A stretch of 64,000 bases of DNA, taken from the NCBI GenBank assembly GCA_037447655.1, contig JBBHKE010000890.1:310001-374000 (forward strand). Reading direction: 5' to 3'. Under the pieces are notes generated by a model. That model was not told the DNA's origin. It saw nothing but the letters and a program-made list of their open reading frames with translations, and did no database searches. Positions within the stretch are counted from its first letter, which is position 1; each line of letters begins with the position of its first letter. Positions 12,294-23,595 of the stretch are shown piece by piece. The stretch is from Zygnema cylindricum. Taxonomy: Eukaryota; Streptophyta; Zygnematophyceae; Zygnematales; Zygnemataceae. The position numbers and the translations under genes are program-made.

Positions 12294-12322
12294 TGCCCGT
12301 GTAACGGGCATTTTTTTTCTTG
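12294..12322 (+). other. Candidate Helitron 3' terminal hairpin
   Basis: TGCCCGT-GTA-ACGGGCA forms a perfect 7-bp stem with a 3-base loop, followed by eight T and CTTG. Helitron 3' ends carry such a hairpin a few bases before CTRR. The final tetranucleotide is not canonical, so a Rho-independent-looking hairpin of other origin cannot be excluded. Confidence 0.4.
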
Positions 12323-12863
12323 TAAAGCAAACCTTGTAATAGATTTGGTACTTCCAAATAATCCGCTGTCAAGAAATACTGTAGTGGTTTACTGCTCGCT
12401 GCTGTGAACAGATGTCAGGGTTTAGCCGTACTATTTTGGTGCAAGTAAAAGTATCAAAACAGTCTCCGTCGTGGTACGGCAGTGGTACGGCCGTGGGCAC
12501 AAACAGCTTCCGACTTTCAAACTTTTGGCGACTCTGGTTCACAGAACGCCAACAGCCGGGCAGCACGCCGAAAGTAGTCGAGGCAAACAGCTGACGTCAG
12601 CAACTGTGGAAAGTGACGCTGGCTCTCACACATAGAACATGGACAAACTTAGCAGTGAACGTCAGCTTTTTTGGCAGCACCTCGGCAACTTGTGCATCTT
12701 CGAACTGCGACAAGATGCCGTACTGGAAGATATGATAGCAGTACGGAAGTCGGCCTCAGCCAAACCGTCAGTCACGAAATAGCAAGCGGCGGCGAAATCG
12801 GACAACAAAAGCCGTACTCTCCACGTATGCACCGGCACCGACAAAGTACCTTCCTATCCTCCC

Positions 12864-12870
12864 TATATAT
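12864..12870 (+). promoter_or_regulatory. TATA box of the Root_cap-like gene
   Basis: CCTATATATTCC lies about 140 bases before the ATG at 13004, and a CT-rich stretch typical of plant 5' leaders follows at 12950-12980. Confidence 0.5.
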
Positions 12871-13003
12871 TCCACTTGAACCCGCTTATCACTCTACCTT
12901 CTCAGCACGCACTCCCTACCATTCCCTCCCCACCCATCTTATTTCCCCTCTGCTCCATATCCTTCTCTCTCTCTACCTCTTACCATCTTCCTCCCTCGCC
13001 ACA

Positions 13004-15249
13004 ATGAGGCTCTCCCTTGCGACCTTCGTAGCCGCCACAGCCATTCTGGTGCTGACGTGGCAGCCGGGCGCCTCGGCCCAGGCTGCGACGGCGTGTCCCC
13101 CGATGCCCTGCAGCGCGGGCTACGGCGAGGGCGTGTGCTCGAGCGGCGTGGCGGGGGCGCTGGTGGAGGAAGGCGCGGGATGGGTCGGGATGGTCACATC
13201 CCTGCAAACCGGGGCGGACGTGACAGGTCCGGAAAGTTGTTGCGAGGGATGTGCGGCGGAGCCCGGGTGTGCATACTGGACTTTTGCGCTATTGGACGAC
13301 CTCACACGTGAGAGGATCCCAACTCTTGGGCCGAGGTTTTGGGGAAATTGGGGAGCTTAGATATTTTGGAGCTTGGGAATATTTTGGTTAGGAAAATTGG
13401 AAGATTGAGAGAAAGAGAATTTTGGGGAAATTGAGAGTTTTGAAAGAGTTGTTGAGGATATTGGGGTTTTTGAATACGAGGAAACTTTGGGAAATTTGAG
13501 ATTCTGGGAATCATAGGGAAATTGAAGTTTGTGAAGAAGAGGAAGGTATGGGAATATGGAGGAATTTGAGACTTTGAGCAGTTTGGGAGTTCGGGGGAAT
13601 AGTGGGAGCATAGAAATGATGATGGTCAGGATGTTGACATGTTTTTTGTAGGGAATTCGACTTTATTTCTAGCATTAATTTTGTGTGGACCTGCCACAAA
13701 CAGAGTCGTATGTTTCCGACCTTATCTTTCACGACATTACGTCCCTATGGTCCCGGTTTTAAGATTTTCTTATTCAAACTTGGGTTTGAACTGTGCATAA
13801 GGTGTGTCTGACACGTGTTGGAGAGATGGCGTTTCCATGTGGCAGCCGCGTGTCATTTCTACCGCTCCGAGGCTTGCGATAGCGGCAGCAATTTCATTCC
13901 CGACCTTACACCGGCCCAGCTGGCATTGGGGCAGAGCTTCACCACTGGCGCTTTGTGCAAATCCGCTCCCTCCGTCGTTGGCGATCCCCACTATACAGGC
14001 GCCGACAACTCCCACTTTGACTTCACAGGTCAGAATCCATCGCTTCTTGCAAAATTAGTGCGGAAACTTCCTTGCTAACTTAATTTCCGCAGGTTCTGTA
14101 AACGGAGTAGTGGAAACCAAATTTGAAACTGAAACTGAAACTGGTCCCCGTTCTCCGTTCCACAGGTCTCCCGGGCAAGTCGTACTGCCTCCTGAGTGAT
14201 GCCCATCTCCACATTAACGTTTTCCATGATGGTCGATTCGACCAATGGGGCGAAAACCCCAGCAAGCCGCTGACGTGGATTCGCCAGGTGTCAATCTTTT
14301 GGGGCCATCACATTGTTCAACTGACAGCTCGCAGAGGACCCGCCTGGGAGTACGGATCTGGATACATGGAATCCATAATGGTCGACACCTATTCTGTCAG
14401 TCTTAGGCCGGGAGACAAGTTCGGTTTTGCGGACGATCAAATTGAGATTCAATGGGTGGCTGCGCGCCAAAAAAGTGGAGACGATGAGATCGATGTTTAC
14501 GAGGTGAAAGTTAGCAAGGTTTTGCGAATGGTTTTGAGAATTCGACCAGAAATCGCGTTACTTCGAACTCCGGAAGACGGCGTGGTACATTTTGGAATCG
14601 AAATTCCCGAGGTCGCGGTTTCCCCCCGAGTCCATGGAGTTTTGGGACAGACTTTCCGCGATGACCACAGAAACAGGCTGTGAGTTTTATTCCCTGTTTC
14701 CCGGTTTCACATGACTGAAATCTTCCTCTTCATACGTTTAGAAGCTAAATTTAAAATGTTCATTTATAATGTTAATTTATTTTTTTTGTTTCTGTTTGAA
14801 GCATATTTGATTGTTTTAATGTTCAATTGCATAACTTCACACATATTTTCCACCTTCAACACATTTTTTCTTTTCGTTCTCATCTTTTTATTTTGCTTGT
14901 TTTCCCTGATAAGCTTCAACATTTTTTTTTTGTTTGTTCTCAACTTTGTATTATTTTGTTTTCCCTGAAAATGTTTTGCAGTGCACTCCAAAAGCTGGAA
15001 TACAGCGAGCTTCTGAAAGTTAGAGTCATTCCCGGAGATAACGCGGAAGGATTTTTGGACGGAGACGCGGAAAGTTACGAAACAACGTCCGTTTTGACTT
15101 CCGATTGTGCTTATTCCCGATTTGCTCGCTCGGAAAACTTAGATACTGAGACTGCCCTAGCCATAGAAATGAGTCGATCGAGGGCAAACGCGGGAGTATT
15201 TCCTCGAAAAATGGGTCTAAATGATGTGGAAATTATGAAGTGGAGCTAA
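13004..15249 (+). CDS. Secreted Root_cap-domain-like protein
   Basis: Exons 13004-13307, 13846-14028, 14166-14679 and 14982-15249 sum to 1269 bases (422 residues); all joins are GT-AG and in frame. Residues 1-26 are a signal peptide ending at ASAQ. Residues about 31-112 are Cys-rich (CPPMPC; C79 C80 C83 C89; C104 and C112), resembling a PAN/apple-like module (CCEGCAAEPGCAYWTF). From about residue 145 the protein resembles the plant Root_cap family (PF06830): GDPHYTGADNSHFDF, SYCLLSDAHLHIN, then WIRQVSIFWGHHIVQL, and TSDCAYSRF near the C-terminus. Family members are extracellular or wall-associated and related to late-embryogenesis and root-cap proteins; their biochemical role is unknown. The exon 2 acceptor was chosen because it is the AG that keeps frame. 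Intron 1 is full of GGGAATTTTGG-like low-complexity sequence. Confidence 0.8.
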
Positions 15250-16384
15250 GAATGGAAAATTATGATAATGCTCGGCATTGTATAGGATGAACAGAGAAAG
15301 AGAAGTCACGTTAAGAGAAATCGCAGAATTAGAATCCATGGCATCAGATTTTGGGGAAAGGGTTGTCCTTGAATTATCCAATATTTGGTGTAAAGCTAGA
15401 GTATTCTGTTTCTAAAGATTAAGGATTGCATAGCCAGAAAAGATTTAAAAATTTAACTAAGGCTTTACATAAAGAAGTTTATCACCTCTTTAGGATTGTT
15501 GTTTATCTAGTTGATGGTTTTTTCAGATGTTTTTTTTTTTTTCTATTGCTTATGTTCATTGAAGGTAGTTGGCTACGAATTTCACGTGCACAAAGGGCTT
15601 GACAAGCGAAATGCACAGTTGACTAGAAGTACAAGTCGTTGACTAGGAAATTTGTGTATAGCATCGACCTCCTACTTGAAGATTATCAATTTCCAAAACC
15701 CTTTTTGCTGGAAATTTCCTTCTTTGGCTTGCCTCTACCTTGTTGCTGTTGCCTATTGTAATGACTTCGTCTTCTACTTTTCCAAGTATATCCTCTCCCC
15801 TAAAGACCCGAGTTTGCCTCTTATAGGCTTCGTTTACCGCTTCCCCTATTATCTATCACTCCTATTGCTTCTCCAGTTCTTATTCCCCCTTTAAGAACTT
15901 AGGGAGAATGAAGGGAGAAAAGAAGCGAGAAAAAAAAAGAGATTAAAAAGAAGAGAGAAAAATAAAGAGAAGAGGAAGAGAAATTGCTGAAGGTGAATCC
16001 GTATCACCAATTTTGTGGAAAGGGTGATTCTTTAAAATGTTGTTTATTGTTTATTCGTGTTTTAGTATGGATTAAATAGCCAAAAATAATTACAAAAGAT
16101 GGTGATTAAAGAAGATGGTTAGGTATTTTGAAGATATTCAGATATAGATTTATTACTACTCTATTAAATTTAAGGTATTTCTATATTGAGGTAGTTCTTG
16201 ATGGTTTTTATATAATTTTCACTCTTTCAAGTTGTTTTCTTATAGTTTATTTGAGATTATAAAAACATATTTATGATTCTAAGAAAAATATTCAAACCTG
16301 TTTTTTTTTTAGTTTTAAAAAGCGACTGCACATAGTTACGATTAAATGCAGGAATTCGCTCCATGTTTATTTATTACCATTTAA
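15250..16384. other. 3' flank, no gene seen
   Basis: Noncoding sequence after the Root_cap-like gene, including an A/G-rich patch at 15900-15980. No conserved protein in any frame. Confidence 0.5.
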
Positions 16385-17474
16385 TGACTTCCTCTTCACT
16401 CTCTTTTCCTTCCATCTCCTTTTCCTCTCCCTCACTCTCCCTTCTATTACTTCTCTCCCTCTCTCTCTACTCCCCCTTCTCTGCCTCCCTTTGTCTTCTC
16501 TCCCTTCTCCCCGTTTTCTCACTCTCCCTTCTCTCCCTTGTCGTCTCCCTCTCCCTTCTCACCTCTCTCTCACTCTTCCTTCTCTCCCTTCTCTCACTCT
16601 CCCTTCTCTCCCTCCCAATTCTCCCCCTTCTCTCACTCTCCCTTCGCTCACTCTCCTTTCTCCACCTCCGCTCCCTCTCCCTTCTCCCCCTTCGCTCACT
16701 CTCCCTTATCTCCCATCGCTCACTCTCCCGTCTCTCCCTTCTCTCCCTTCTCTCCTATACCATCTTCCCCTCTCCCTCTCCCTTCTCTACCTTATCCTCT
16801 CCCTTCACTACCTTCTCCTCTCTCTTCTTCCTCTCCCACTCTCCCTTCTCTCCCTTCTCCTCTCCCTTCTTCCCCTCTCCCTCTCCCTTCTCTCCCTTCT
16901 CCTCTCCCTTCTACTATCCCTCTCCCTTCTCCTCTCCCTACTTACGCTCTCCCTCGCCCTTCTTTCCCTCTCCCTCTCCCTTCTCTCACTTCTCCTCTCC
17001 TTTCTTCCCCTCTCACGCTCCCTTCTCTTCTCCCTTCTTCCCCTCTCACTGTCCCTTCTATCCCATCTTCTCTCCCTTTTCCCCCTCTCCTTTTCCTTTA
17101 TCTCCCTTTTTCCTCTCCGTACATCCCTTGTCCCTCTCCTTTTCTCTCCCTTCTCTCCCTTCTTTCCCTCGTCCTCTCCCTTCTCTCTCTTCTCCTCTCC
17201 CTTCTTCCCCTCTCACTCTCACTTCTCTTCTTTATCCTCTACCTTCTTCCTCTCTCCCTCTCCCTTCTCTCCCATCTCCTCTCACTTCTTCCCGTCTCCC
17301 TCACCCTTCATCCCCTTTCACTCTCTCTTCTCTTACTTTTTCTCTCCCTTCTTCCCCTCTCAATCTCCCTTCTATCCCTTATTCTCTCCCTTCTTTCCTC
17401 TCCCTCTCCCTTATATCCCTTCTCCTCTCCCTTCTTCCCCTCTCCTTCTCACTTCTTCGCCTCTCACCCTCCTT
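16385..17474. repeat. 1.1-kb polypyrimidine tract (CCCTCTCCCTTCT)n
   Basis: Almost purely C and T on this strand, built from variants of CCCTCTCCCTTCTCTC. All three forward frames stay open for over 300 codons, encoding only Ser, Leu, Pro and Phe; this reflects composition, not a gene. Such tracts can adopt triplex (H-DNA) structure. Confidence 0.95.
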
Positions 17475-18390
17475 GTCATGCCGTAAGACGTCAGCAGGTA
17501 TTGTGATTATATCGTGTACTAATTGAAGTTTCGGTGACGTGACAGGTACATATCCGAGAGTACAACTAGAGATTCGTACGAGACAAATGTCGAAATATAC
17601 TCTCGTACGGCACCACGGGAACACAATGTGAAATCAACGTAGAACTAGACCAAAGTACGGCATCAGACGTCAGGAATTCAAACTGCTACACTGTCTGAAG
17701 TCATGAACCCTTGGAGGTTCATGCATCATTTTCGCTTAGCTTAGGGAGGGTTTTTATCCTCGAGGTGTAGATGTAAGGCAGTCCGAGACGGCCACGCGGC
17801 GGTCGTCTCTTGAAACTGGCAACTTTTTAACATAGAAACCTGCCTGCTCAGAGACATGTAGGAATTAGTGTTGCCGTAAGCATAGGATAAATGCCATTTG
17901 GCGAAATAGTAACTTTTGCAAATTAAGTACGAGAATCCAACATTGGAAGGTTGTCGTTTTCTGACAAGCATTATTCTCGGGATTTGTCAAACTCTATCGT
18001 TAGGGTTTCACCTAAATATTTAGTGACGGGCTAGTTTTTTAGTTAGGGTTTTTCCTTTTCCAAAGCCATAGTTTCATGCTAGTAATTGTCTCTGAGCTTC
18101 CCTTTCTCTTTGTACTAAAACCTTACCTAATCTACCGGCGCAAGCCAGCTTGCAAGGTTTCCCTCCAGACTGTGTTCTACGTGTTGTGGTTGTTGAATTG
18201 CGTCTGTGGACTGGGTGTTTCTTGCTGTCAGAGCGCTGACTTTGCAGTCTAGCTCCAGTCCTGTCTGGCTTTGTGGGAATACCGGCTATCTCGGCTCCTT
18301 AGTCCAGTTACGGAAGGGTTCTTGTCTGTTGGTTGGACTCCTGTAAGGAATATTAAAAGACTTTAGAGCCTAGTGGCTATTGTCGCAAAT
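17475..18390. other. No gene; possibly part of the gypsy 5' LTR
   Basis: Noncoding. It directly precedes the block repeated at 26108, so some of it may be LTR sequence missing from the 3' side. No boundary motif could be fixed. Confidence 0.35.
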
Positions 18391-18643
18391 AGGAATTCCA
18401 TCCTTACTTACCTGATCTTGTTTTGTCTTTTATTTCCTTGCTAAGTCCATGTGTTCGGAATAATTTGTTTCTTTCCAAGCATATTCATTTATTATTTCTT
18501 TCAGTAAATATGCTTTGTCCTCCGACTGTGGTCACAAATACTTTACATATGTAATGGTCATTCATTTTCAGGTGTTTTTCGGCGACCCACGCGGGATGTG
18601 ATGCATGCCATTCACGGTTGTAGTGTCATGTTTAGGGTTTCGT
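18391..18643 (+). repeat. Direct repeat, left copy (probable LTR part)
   Basis: Begins ATTCCATCCTTACTTACC and ends near GTTGTAGTGTCATG. It matches 26108-26351 with scattered substitutions and short gaps. A sequence TTGGTATTTTGAGC near 18979 resembles a decayed initiator-Met primer site and would put the LTR end near 18978. Confidence 0.65.
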
Positions 18644-18765
18644 TGCTTGGTGGGCTTTGAGTTCGATTTTTCTGATTTTGTCTGTAAATCCGGTATAGTT
18701 TCTCTTTTTGTCTGCCTACCGGATTAACTCACTCAGAAAACCTAGCAAACCTAAAAATTTATAAA

Positions 18766-18767
18766 AA

Positions 18768-18798
<31 letters not shown>

Positions 18799-18880
18799 CA
18801 AGAGAAAAATATATATATATATATATATTAAAAAACCAAGAGAAAAAAAAATATATAGATATATATATAAATATATAAAG
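18766..18880. repeat. Tandem (TA)n plus AAAACCAAGAGAAA unit
   Basis: Two (TA)n runs, each followed by TTAAAAAACCAAGAGAAAA, and then a third TA-rich run. A compound microsatellite with a period of about 50 bases. Confidence 0.8.
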
Positions 18881-19254
18881 TAGGTTGCAGGAATTACCAC
18901 ATAAAATTATAACTGCTTTAATAGTTGGGTAGAGCGTGGCTTACAGCTGATACGCGTACCCTAACAGGCTACTAACTACGTTGGTATTTTGAGCTGTGAT
19001 CTCTTCTTGACAATTCGGAATTGGTGGGAGGTTGGAGCATCCCTGGGAGACCTTACAGATCACTCCAGGTGAGTAATCGGGTCCTTGTGGTTGCATCGGG
19101 TCCTTGTGGTTGCAGGCGCGTGATAAGTTGTTAAGCGCGATAACCTAGAGGGGTTAGAATCCGACCGAAGGCTGTGCCTTCCTTTTCGCATAGGCATTGT
19201 GGTTGCATTTTCTTTAGATGTGACCGTGATTGGTCTTGGATAGCGACTTCTTGT

Positions 19255-19405
19255 CTATTACATTTGGCCTTGTTGGGCCAAGATAATTTCATGTTTTATT
19301 ACATCTGGCCTTGTGGGCCTTGGATAGTTTCCTGTTTACTACATCTGGCCTTGTGGGCCTTGAATAGTTTGTTGTTTTATTAAATCTGGCCACAAGTGGC
19401 CTTGC
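19255..19405 (+). repeat. 41-bp tandem repeat, four copies
   Basis: ACATCTGGCCTTGTGGGCC-like blocks start at 19260, 19301, 19341 and 19382. Each unit contains GGCC-TTGTG-GGCC, able to form a small hairpin. Lies between the probable LTR and gag. Confidence 0.75.
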
Positions 19406-19662
19406 ATAGGTGACATGTTTCTTCTTGGAGTGGCTTGAAGTGAATTATTGTGGTATTGCTTCGATCTGGCTGTGAACAGCCTTGTTAGGGGTATTCACGA
19501 TTAGACTAACCCCGGTGATACAGAATAGATCAAATCGTTTACGAGGGTGCTTGTTTGCGTGGGTGCTTTTTTCCGTGAATTTGAAGACTTACTGTGTGAT
19601 TTGATTATTAGATTTGACGGTGGGCATTTGCACACTGACCCTGAGTAGGGTCTAGCATTTAG

Positions 19663-21186
19663 TTGCATCCGCATAGGACGACTGTCTGTTACATGCCAAC
19701 GGACAGGAACAATTTACCATTTCCAGCGGGTACCACTAGAAGCTCCAGTCTTTACCGTGGACCGCACCGGGATCTGATTCCCGCCCGCTCACCTTCTATC
19801 ATGTTTCTAGGTCATACTGGTCATACCGCTCAGTCTCAACTTACGGGTTCACCCGACTCTAGATCTGGTATATGCCACTACATATAGATCTACATCATCG
19901 GTCTCCTCATCCTCTTCCCATAATTGGGGGGAAGATTCGGGCATATACTCCCTTGATATCCGGGATCTAAATCTACCACCTTCGATTTTTCCTTTGAGCA
20001 AAAATACACACACTAACTCCGATACCTCTTTTGGGGATATGGCCTCGCCCATAAACACCGGAGGAGGTAGAAATCAGTTTTGTTTTTCGGGTCTCAAGGA
20101 CACTATGTCCTTGTCACATTTTCGAATGCTTTTTGATACCGAGATGCGCAATCTCGCATTCCGATATCGAGACCGTTATGATTTGCGGGTTGCTTTCTCG
20201 TTACTTGGGCGATACCTTAGGGGATCTGCCCTATCCCTATATACACAGAAATATGCGGCAATTTGTGCTATGACAGAAATGGCACCCGCATATTCTGGAT
20301 CTTTAGCCATAACTGGCAGTCCAGAAATTCTTTTCCAAGCTGCGGTACCCGCAGTTTATGACTCTGCAGGTAACAAAATTTCACCTGAAATACTTGAGGT
20401 CCCTCATCAGTTCGCCGTTGTGGCTCGGGCTGCAATTCCAGCCCGCCCTGCAATGCTGGTTCCTCTAAGGGATCCAGTATCAATTGTTTTCAGTTTATTA
20501 CAATAAGAGTACCGAATGCAAAATCCCGATCAGGTTAAAGAACTAATGAATTTCGAACGTCGCCCGTGCGAAACTGCTCCGGCATTGAAGCCATATGGAA
20601 ACATTACGTGAAGCACTGCCAGATCTCATGTCAGACGCAGAGGCAGTTCAAAAATTTGTGGGGCAATTTCCCACCCAATCTCGACGTTTTATTTAAAGCC
20701 ATTTGACTGAGGCATATGACCTCAAATTTACTATCGAGCAGGCTGCAGAATAGGCCGTACGGTATGAAATGCAGAGCCGTTCAGAAATTTGTGGGTCAAT
20801 TTCCCACCCAATCTCGACGTTTCATTCAAAGCCATTTGACTGAGGCATATGGCCTCAAATTTACTTTCGAGCAGGCTGCAGAATAGGCCGTACGGTATGA
20901 AATGCAGACTTGCTGGTGGGACGCTCACGAGCGACCTAAGTCTTCTCCCAATGCAAACCTGAATCGTAATCCTAACCCACGCAACCCATGGCCTAATCCG
21001 AGACCCCCAAGGGCTCCGGCCATGGGAACATTACCAACAAACCCTGGTGTTCGTATATGTTTTCCGATGTGGTAACACTGGTCACGACGCACGCAGCTGT
21101 CTGGATAAGACCGCCACGTGTACTCATTGTAATCAAACGGGTCATTATGTACATCAATGTCACATTAAAAATCAAACTCTTTGTTA
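19663..21186 (+). pseudogene. Gypsy gag with CCHC zinc knuckles, broken
   Basis: Open from 19994 to 20506 (170 codons, with HFRMLFDTEMRNLAFRYRDRY and later ALSLYTQKYAAI), then stops and shifts. Near 21052-21180 two retroviral-type zinc knuckles can be read: CGNTGHDARSC, whose first Cys is displaced by a one-base insertion, and the perfect CTHCNQTGHYVHQC. Gag packages the element's RNA in the virus-like particle. A 133-base tandem duplication inside it breaks the frame, and the segment ends where a Copia fragment begins. Confidence 0.7.
20643..20908 (+). repeat. 133-bp tandem duplication inside gag
   Basis: 20643-20775 is repeated at 20776-20908 with few changes (both contain TTTCCCACCCAATCTCGACG). 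The unit is not a multiple of three, so it shifts the reading frame. Confidence 0.9.
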
Positions 21187-22550
21187 GTTAACACAAATGT
21201 AGAGACAAGATTTTTACTCAGTTGAGGGATATGGAGCACATCTGAGAAAGTGAGTATAGAAGTCTTACCCTCCACTAAGACTTTCAAATCTATTGATCCC
21301 ACTAGATCTGTAGTAACCCCTCTCCCATCCCCATACTCCATTTCTACAGTAGGGATTTTCCTTAGCTTAGTGAAGAGGTCCTTGTCACAATACATATGCA
21401 TGGATGCACTTGAGTCGATGATCCATCATTCTTGTGGAGCTTCCCGAATTGCTCCAAGTGCACACTTTTGTCTCCGAGGGATTTCCTTCTCCTCCAAACT
21501 CTCGTCAATAACAAGCTCCCCATCCTCTTCAGAGGACTCGTCCTCGGTGTCTCCTGTCATCTTTCTGAACAAAAGTGCCTTTTTCTTCCCTCTAGAAGAA
21601 CCCCCTACATCGTTCTCTTGGAGCCTTAACTCCGACAGCTTGACACAATCTGCGATAAAGTGTCCCAGCTTTGTGCAAAAATGACATAGGCCCTTTGGAG
21701 GCCTTTGTCCTCTAGATTGAACTCTTTCTCCTTTCTATGGCTTTTTCGGATCTGGTCTCCACGTGTCCCCTTTAGGGGCTAGCGCTTGAACACTCTTTCC
21801 GCCTCTCTTGATCTCAATCGTGTTCTCCTACACAAGTATCATGATGACCACTATATTCCACTTCTATGAACTATCAGTCATTTTCCTATACTCGGTACAC
21901 TATATTCTCATATTCGTCGGGTAACTTTATGATAAGAGTGTTAACTTTCATCTTGATTGTTCCTTTCCATCCGGCACTTTCCATATCCATATACAAACAA
22001 GAAAGATCATTACAGTAGTCTAACATCTTTCCCCTTTTGTAAGTATAATTTCCCAATACTTGCTCGGCCAACTGGAGTTCCTGAATTGTACCAGCTCTAT
22101 AGATCTCTATCAAACTCACCCACAACTCCTCGGCCTTGTAAACGTGAAGGTGGAGGGTTGCCGAAGCTTGTGTGAGGTGTCTCAGAATGTAGTTCTTGGC
22201 AGCCATGTTGGCGTCTTCCCACATTTGAGTGTCGGTCTCCACGATCTTCACGATCGCCGCTTCGGGTGACGTGGGAATAGGAGCAATACGAGTACGAGGT
22301 ATCTTCTTTTCTTTCCCATATTTTGACACACTGCTGTCCATATCATTTGCCTCCTCTGCTGCAACAAAAGTTGCTACAAAAAAACCTTATTCCACCAAAT
22401 CCAGGTGGTGTTCCTTGAGGCGAACGTTTCACCTGTCCACTAACAATATCCCAATATCGTTTTTCACACAAAGCCCCTGTCATCAAGACTTCCCAATTGA
22501 TAAACCCTGATCCATTAAAGATGGGCACCCTAGAGGGTGGGGCCATAACC
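21187..22550 (-). pseudogene. Truncated Copia gag-protease (copy B)
   Basis: Reverse-strand relative of the intact Copia at 30379. It begins just inside its LTR with GTTATGGCCCCACC and MAPPSRVPIFNGSGFINWE, continues through gag (HLTQASATLHLHVYKAEELW) and reaches the protease region (TVEMEYGDGRGV, then LTFSDVLHIPQLSKNLVST), where it stops abruptly at about 21187. Integrase, RT and RNase H are missing. Frameshifts near 22340 and 21880 and within 21400-21880. Inserted in, or joined to, the gypsy element. Confidence 0.85.
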
Positions 22551-23536
22551 TGCAATTATGTGTCCTCTATTAGATCACAGTATTCTGGAAGCCTCTAGAT
22601 AGTTGTTAACTAACCCACTTTCAATGGCAACCACTACTGCCCAAGCAAACATGCTTACAATCTGAATGCAACCCTGTGCAGCCCAGACTCCCTTGAGTCT
22701 GTAGGAAATTGAATCTCTAAAAACGCCCAACCAGGCGATAAGTTATAGGGTGGCAAAAGATGCCAATTTATCCAAACTCTCAAAGAGAGAGAATACTACC
22801 TACCAAATTTTCCTAAGTCCTAGTTCCCTCTCACAACCCCTATCTACTGACTGTACTAACCAATTATATCACTATACCGTACTCAAAAGTACTACTATGG
22901 ATGTACTTTCTGTACAACTTCTATACGACAAGGACATACGCATGTCCACTTTTCACTCGTCCGTACATTCCTCGTAATTCCCGCGACCAAATGTTATCTT
23001 TACACGTGGCGCCAGGTCATGCCACGTCACAAAACGCCAAAGTGACCATTTCGGGATATCCGCTAGGATGTGCGCCGTTGGATGAAACGCGACATTTAAT
23101 TCTGACCTTCGAACAAGTGTCTAATTCACTTTTTTTTGTGCGGTATTGTGTTTGCATTGTATATAACTGTTTTTCTATGTCTCTTCATTTATTATATCGT
23201 TAATCGGTTTATCTACTGTAACACAATTTAAATAGAAATCACACCCTATATATTTCAACGAACTTCTACGACAAATCGGTTAATGCTGACGGCTACGCCT
23301 CCCTCTGCCGGTCGGGGGTTTGCGTCTTGTCACACTCAATCTTTTGTTGAGAATGACATAAATCACTCATTGGTCGTGCTTATTAGGTTGAGGCAACCAT
23401 GGCTATCTATCTCTTTCTCTCTCTCCTTTAGTGACTATAGTAAGTATGGGGGATAGAGAGGAAAGGTGAGAGCAGGCTGCTTGCTTTCTTTTATATTCTA
23501 GACCTAGAAAATACCCTATAAATCTAGTGATTTTCA
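22551..23536 (-). repeat. LTR of Copia copy B
   Basis: Read on the reverse strand it starts TGAAAATCACTAG, contains TATTTTCTAGGTCT and AGCCATGGTTGCC (compare TATTTTCTAGGTCT and AGCCATGGCTACC in the LTRs at 29327 and 34691), and ends GCA directly before GGTTATGG. It is clearly diverged from those LTRs. A tRNA-like segment on the plus strand lies at 23270-23331. Confidence 0.75.
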
Positions 23537-23595
23537 ATTGAAGCAATTAGTAAACTACCGACCCCAAGTGATTTGACTAGCTTGGGTGCATTTTT

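Larger units (their letters stand above)
4031..12322 (+). mobile_element. Decayed Helitron (limits uncertain)
   Basis: Contains, in order, a basic N-terminal segment, a CxxC zinc-binding region, the HUH replication initiator with its two-His motif, the tandem-Tyr segment, and a Pif1-type helicase. This is the RepHel architecture of autonomous Helitrons, which move by rolling-circle replication. The right edge is set by a GC-rich hairpin at 12294-12310 followed by eight T and CTTG; canonical Helitrons end CTRR, so this fits only loosely. The left edge is simply the first coding remnant. A hAT element lies inside at 11137-11963. Confidence 0.5.

Noticed and set aside
12671-13360. Longer N-terminus for the Root_cap-like protein from an upstream start
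   Set aside because: The signal peptide begins at the ATG at 13004 and the upstream part covers the TATA box and a CT-rich leader.
16363-17526. Three overlapping long forward open frames of 322-387 codons
   Set aside because: They encode only Ser, Leu, Pro and Phe from a CT repeat and are open in all three frames at once; composition artefact.
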